From the NCBI RefSeq assembly GCF_000016065.1, contig NC_009092.1, forward strand, positions 4,538,595 to 4,602,594: a stretch of DNA of 64,000 bases, written 5' to 3'. Of the stretch, positions 63,669-64,000 are shown in pieces (the first letter of the stretch is position 1; every line of letters begins with the position of its first letter). This DNA comes from Shewanella loihica PV-4 (lineage in GTDB: Bacteria; Pseudomonadota; Gammaproteobacteria; Enterobacterales; Shewanellaceae). The notes beneath the pieces were generated by a model. The model worked only from the letters and a program-made list of their open reading frames with translations. It did no database searches and was not told the DNA's origin. Made by a program: the position numbers and the translations under genes.

Positions 63669-64000
63669 TATGGCAATCCGTCTTTGTTAGGTGAATAAAC
63701 CTTATCCCTATAAAAGAGGTAAGGGCAAAAAAGAGGCCGAATTGTAATCACTTTAGTTAAGCCCGTCAACAAGCAAAACCCTCAAGTGGGTAAAATCTGC
63801 CTCTATATCTTCTTATCAAGTTATCCTTACACACTATCTAGTGTGGATAACTCTGTGAATGGCCACTATATCTTGTGGATCTAGTGATCATTAGCCAGAT
63901 CGAAGGTCGCCAATTATAGATCGATCTGGATCGCTTAATAAAGCTGAGTTTGCTGCTTTGTCAGATTATTTTGATCGTTAAGGATCGTTTTGGATCTGCG
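63669..64000. promoter_or_regulatory. rpmH-dnaA intergenic control region (dnaA beyond window)
   Basis: No gene. A DnaA box lies at 63842-63850 (TGTGGATAA), with weaker ones near 63820 (TTATCCTTA) and 63874 (TGTGGATCT). About eight GATC sites crowd 63875-64000. By gene order dnaA should start to the right on the plus strand; this is its expected autoregulated promoter region. Confidence 0.7.

Overview
The window is a chromosomal segment around the replication origin of a Shewanella-type gammaproteobacterium. The evidence is the gene order atpIBEFHAGDC - parB - parA - rsmG - mnmG - oriC - mioC, followed further on by mnmE - yidC - yidD - rnpA - rpmH reading towards dnaA (just outside the window), together with glmU/glmS, menB, ccoG and a 16S rRNA gene at the left edge. 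Nearly all core genes left of oriC (about 49.1-49.56 kb) lie on the minus strand, so they are transcribed in the direction of fork movement.

Layout. 1-9.3 kb: 5' part of a 16S gene with its leader and promoter, ccoG, a small conserved protein, menB, a Fur-box-preceded DUF2061 protein, a small outer-membrane barrel, and a copper operon (MerR regulator - CopA - cupredoxin) behind a 19-bp-spacer MerR-type promoter. 9386-30405: a 21-kb Tn7-like transposon in the classical attTn7 site, with 5-bp TATGG duplications at both ends and three TnsB-type repeats at each end. It encodes full TnsA, B, C, D and E. Its left cargo is an AAA ATPase/S8 protease pair resembling the ietAS toxin-antitoxin/anti-phage module, with an XRE regulator and a small membrane protein. 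Its right cargo, abnormally placed between tnsA and the right end, is an IS-rich patchwork (IS3, IS66 and IS5 pieces, a decayed IS3) carrying a periplasmic alkylsulfatase. A fourth TnsB-like repeat is stranded beside tnsA, 8.5 kb from the other three, so the right end appears to have been split.

30.4-49 kb: glmS with a DeoR-type regulator, a TonB-dependent siderophore receptor with a possible Fur box, glmU, a DsrE protein, the ATP synthase operon, parAB, rsmG and mnmG. 49.1-49.56 kb: oriC with DnaA boxes and many GATC sites. 49.6-53.7 kb: mioC, a UbiG-family methyltransferase, a nucleoside hydrolase, a LysE exporter and a sulfotransferase-like protein. 53.7-59.8 kb: an AT-rich accessory island beside the 3' end of mnmE (a known integration hot spot), with an AlpA-like regulator, a serine resolvase and a second, clearly diverged AAA ATPase/S8 protease pair. 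59.8-64 kb: mnmE, yidC, yidD, rnpA, rpmH and the start of the dnaA control region.

The main points of interest are the two independent ietAS-like modules on different mobile backgrounds within 46 kb, the split right end of the Tn7-like element, and the displacement of the presumed glmS terminator to the far side of the transposon.
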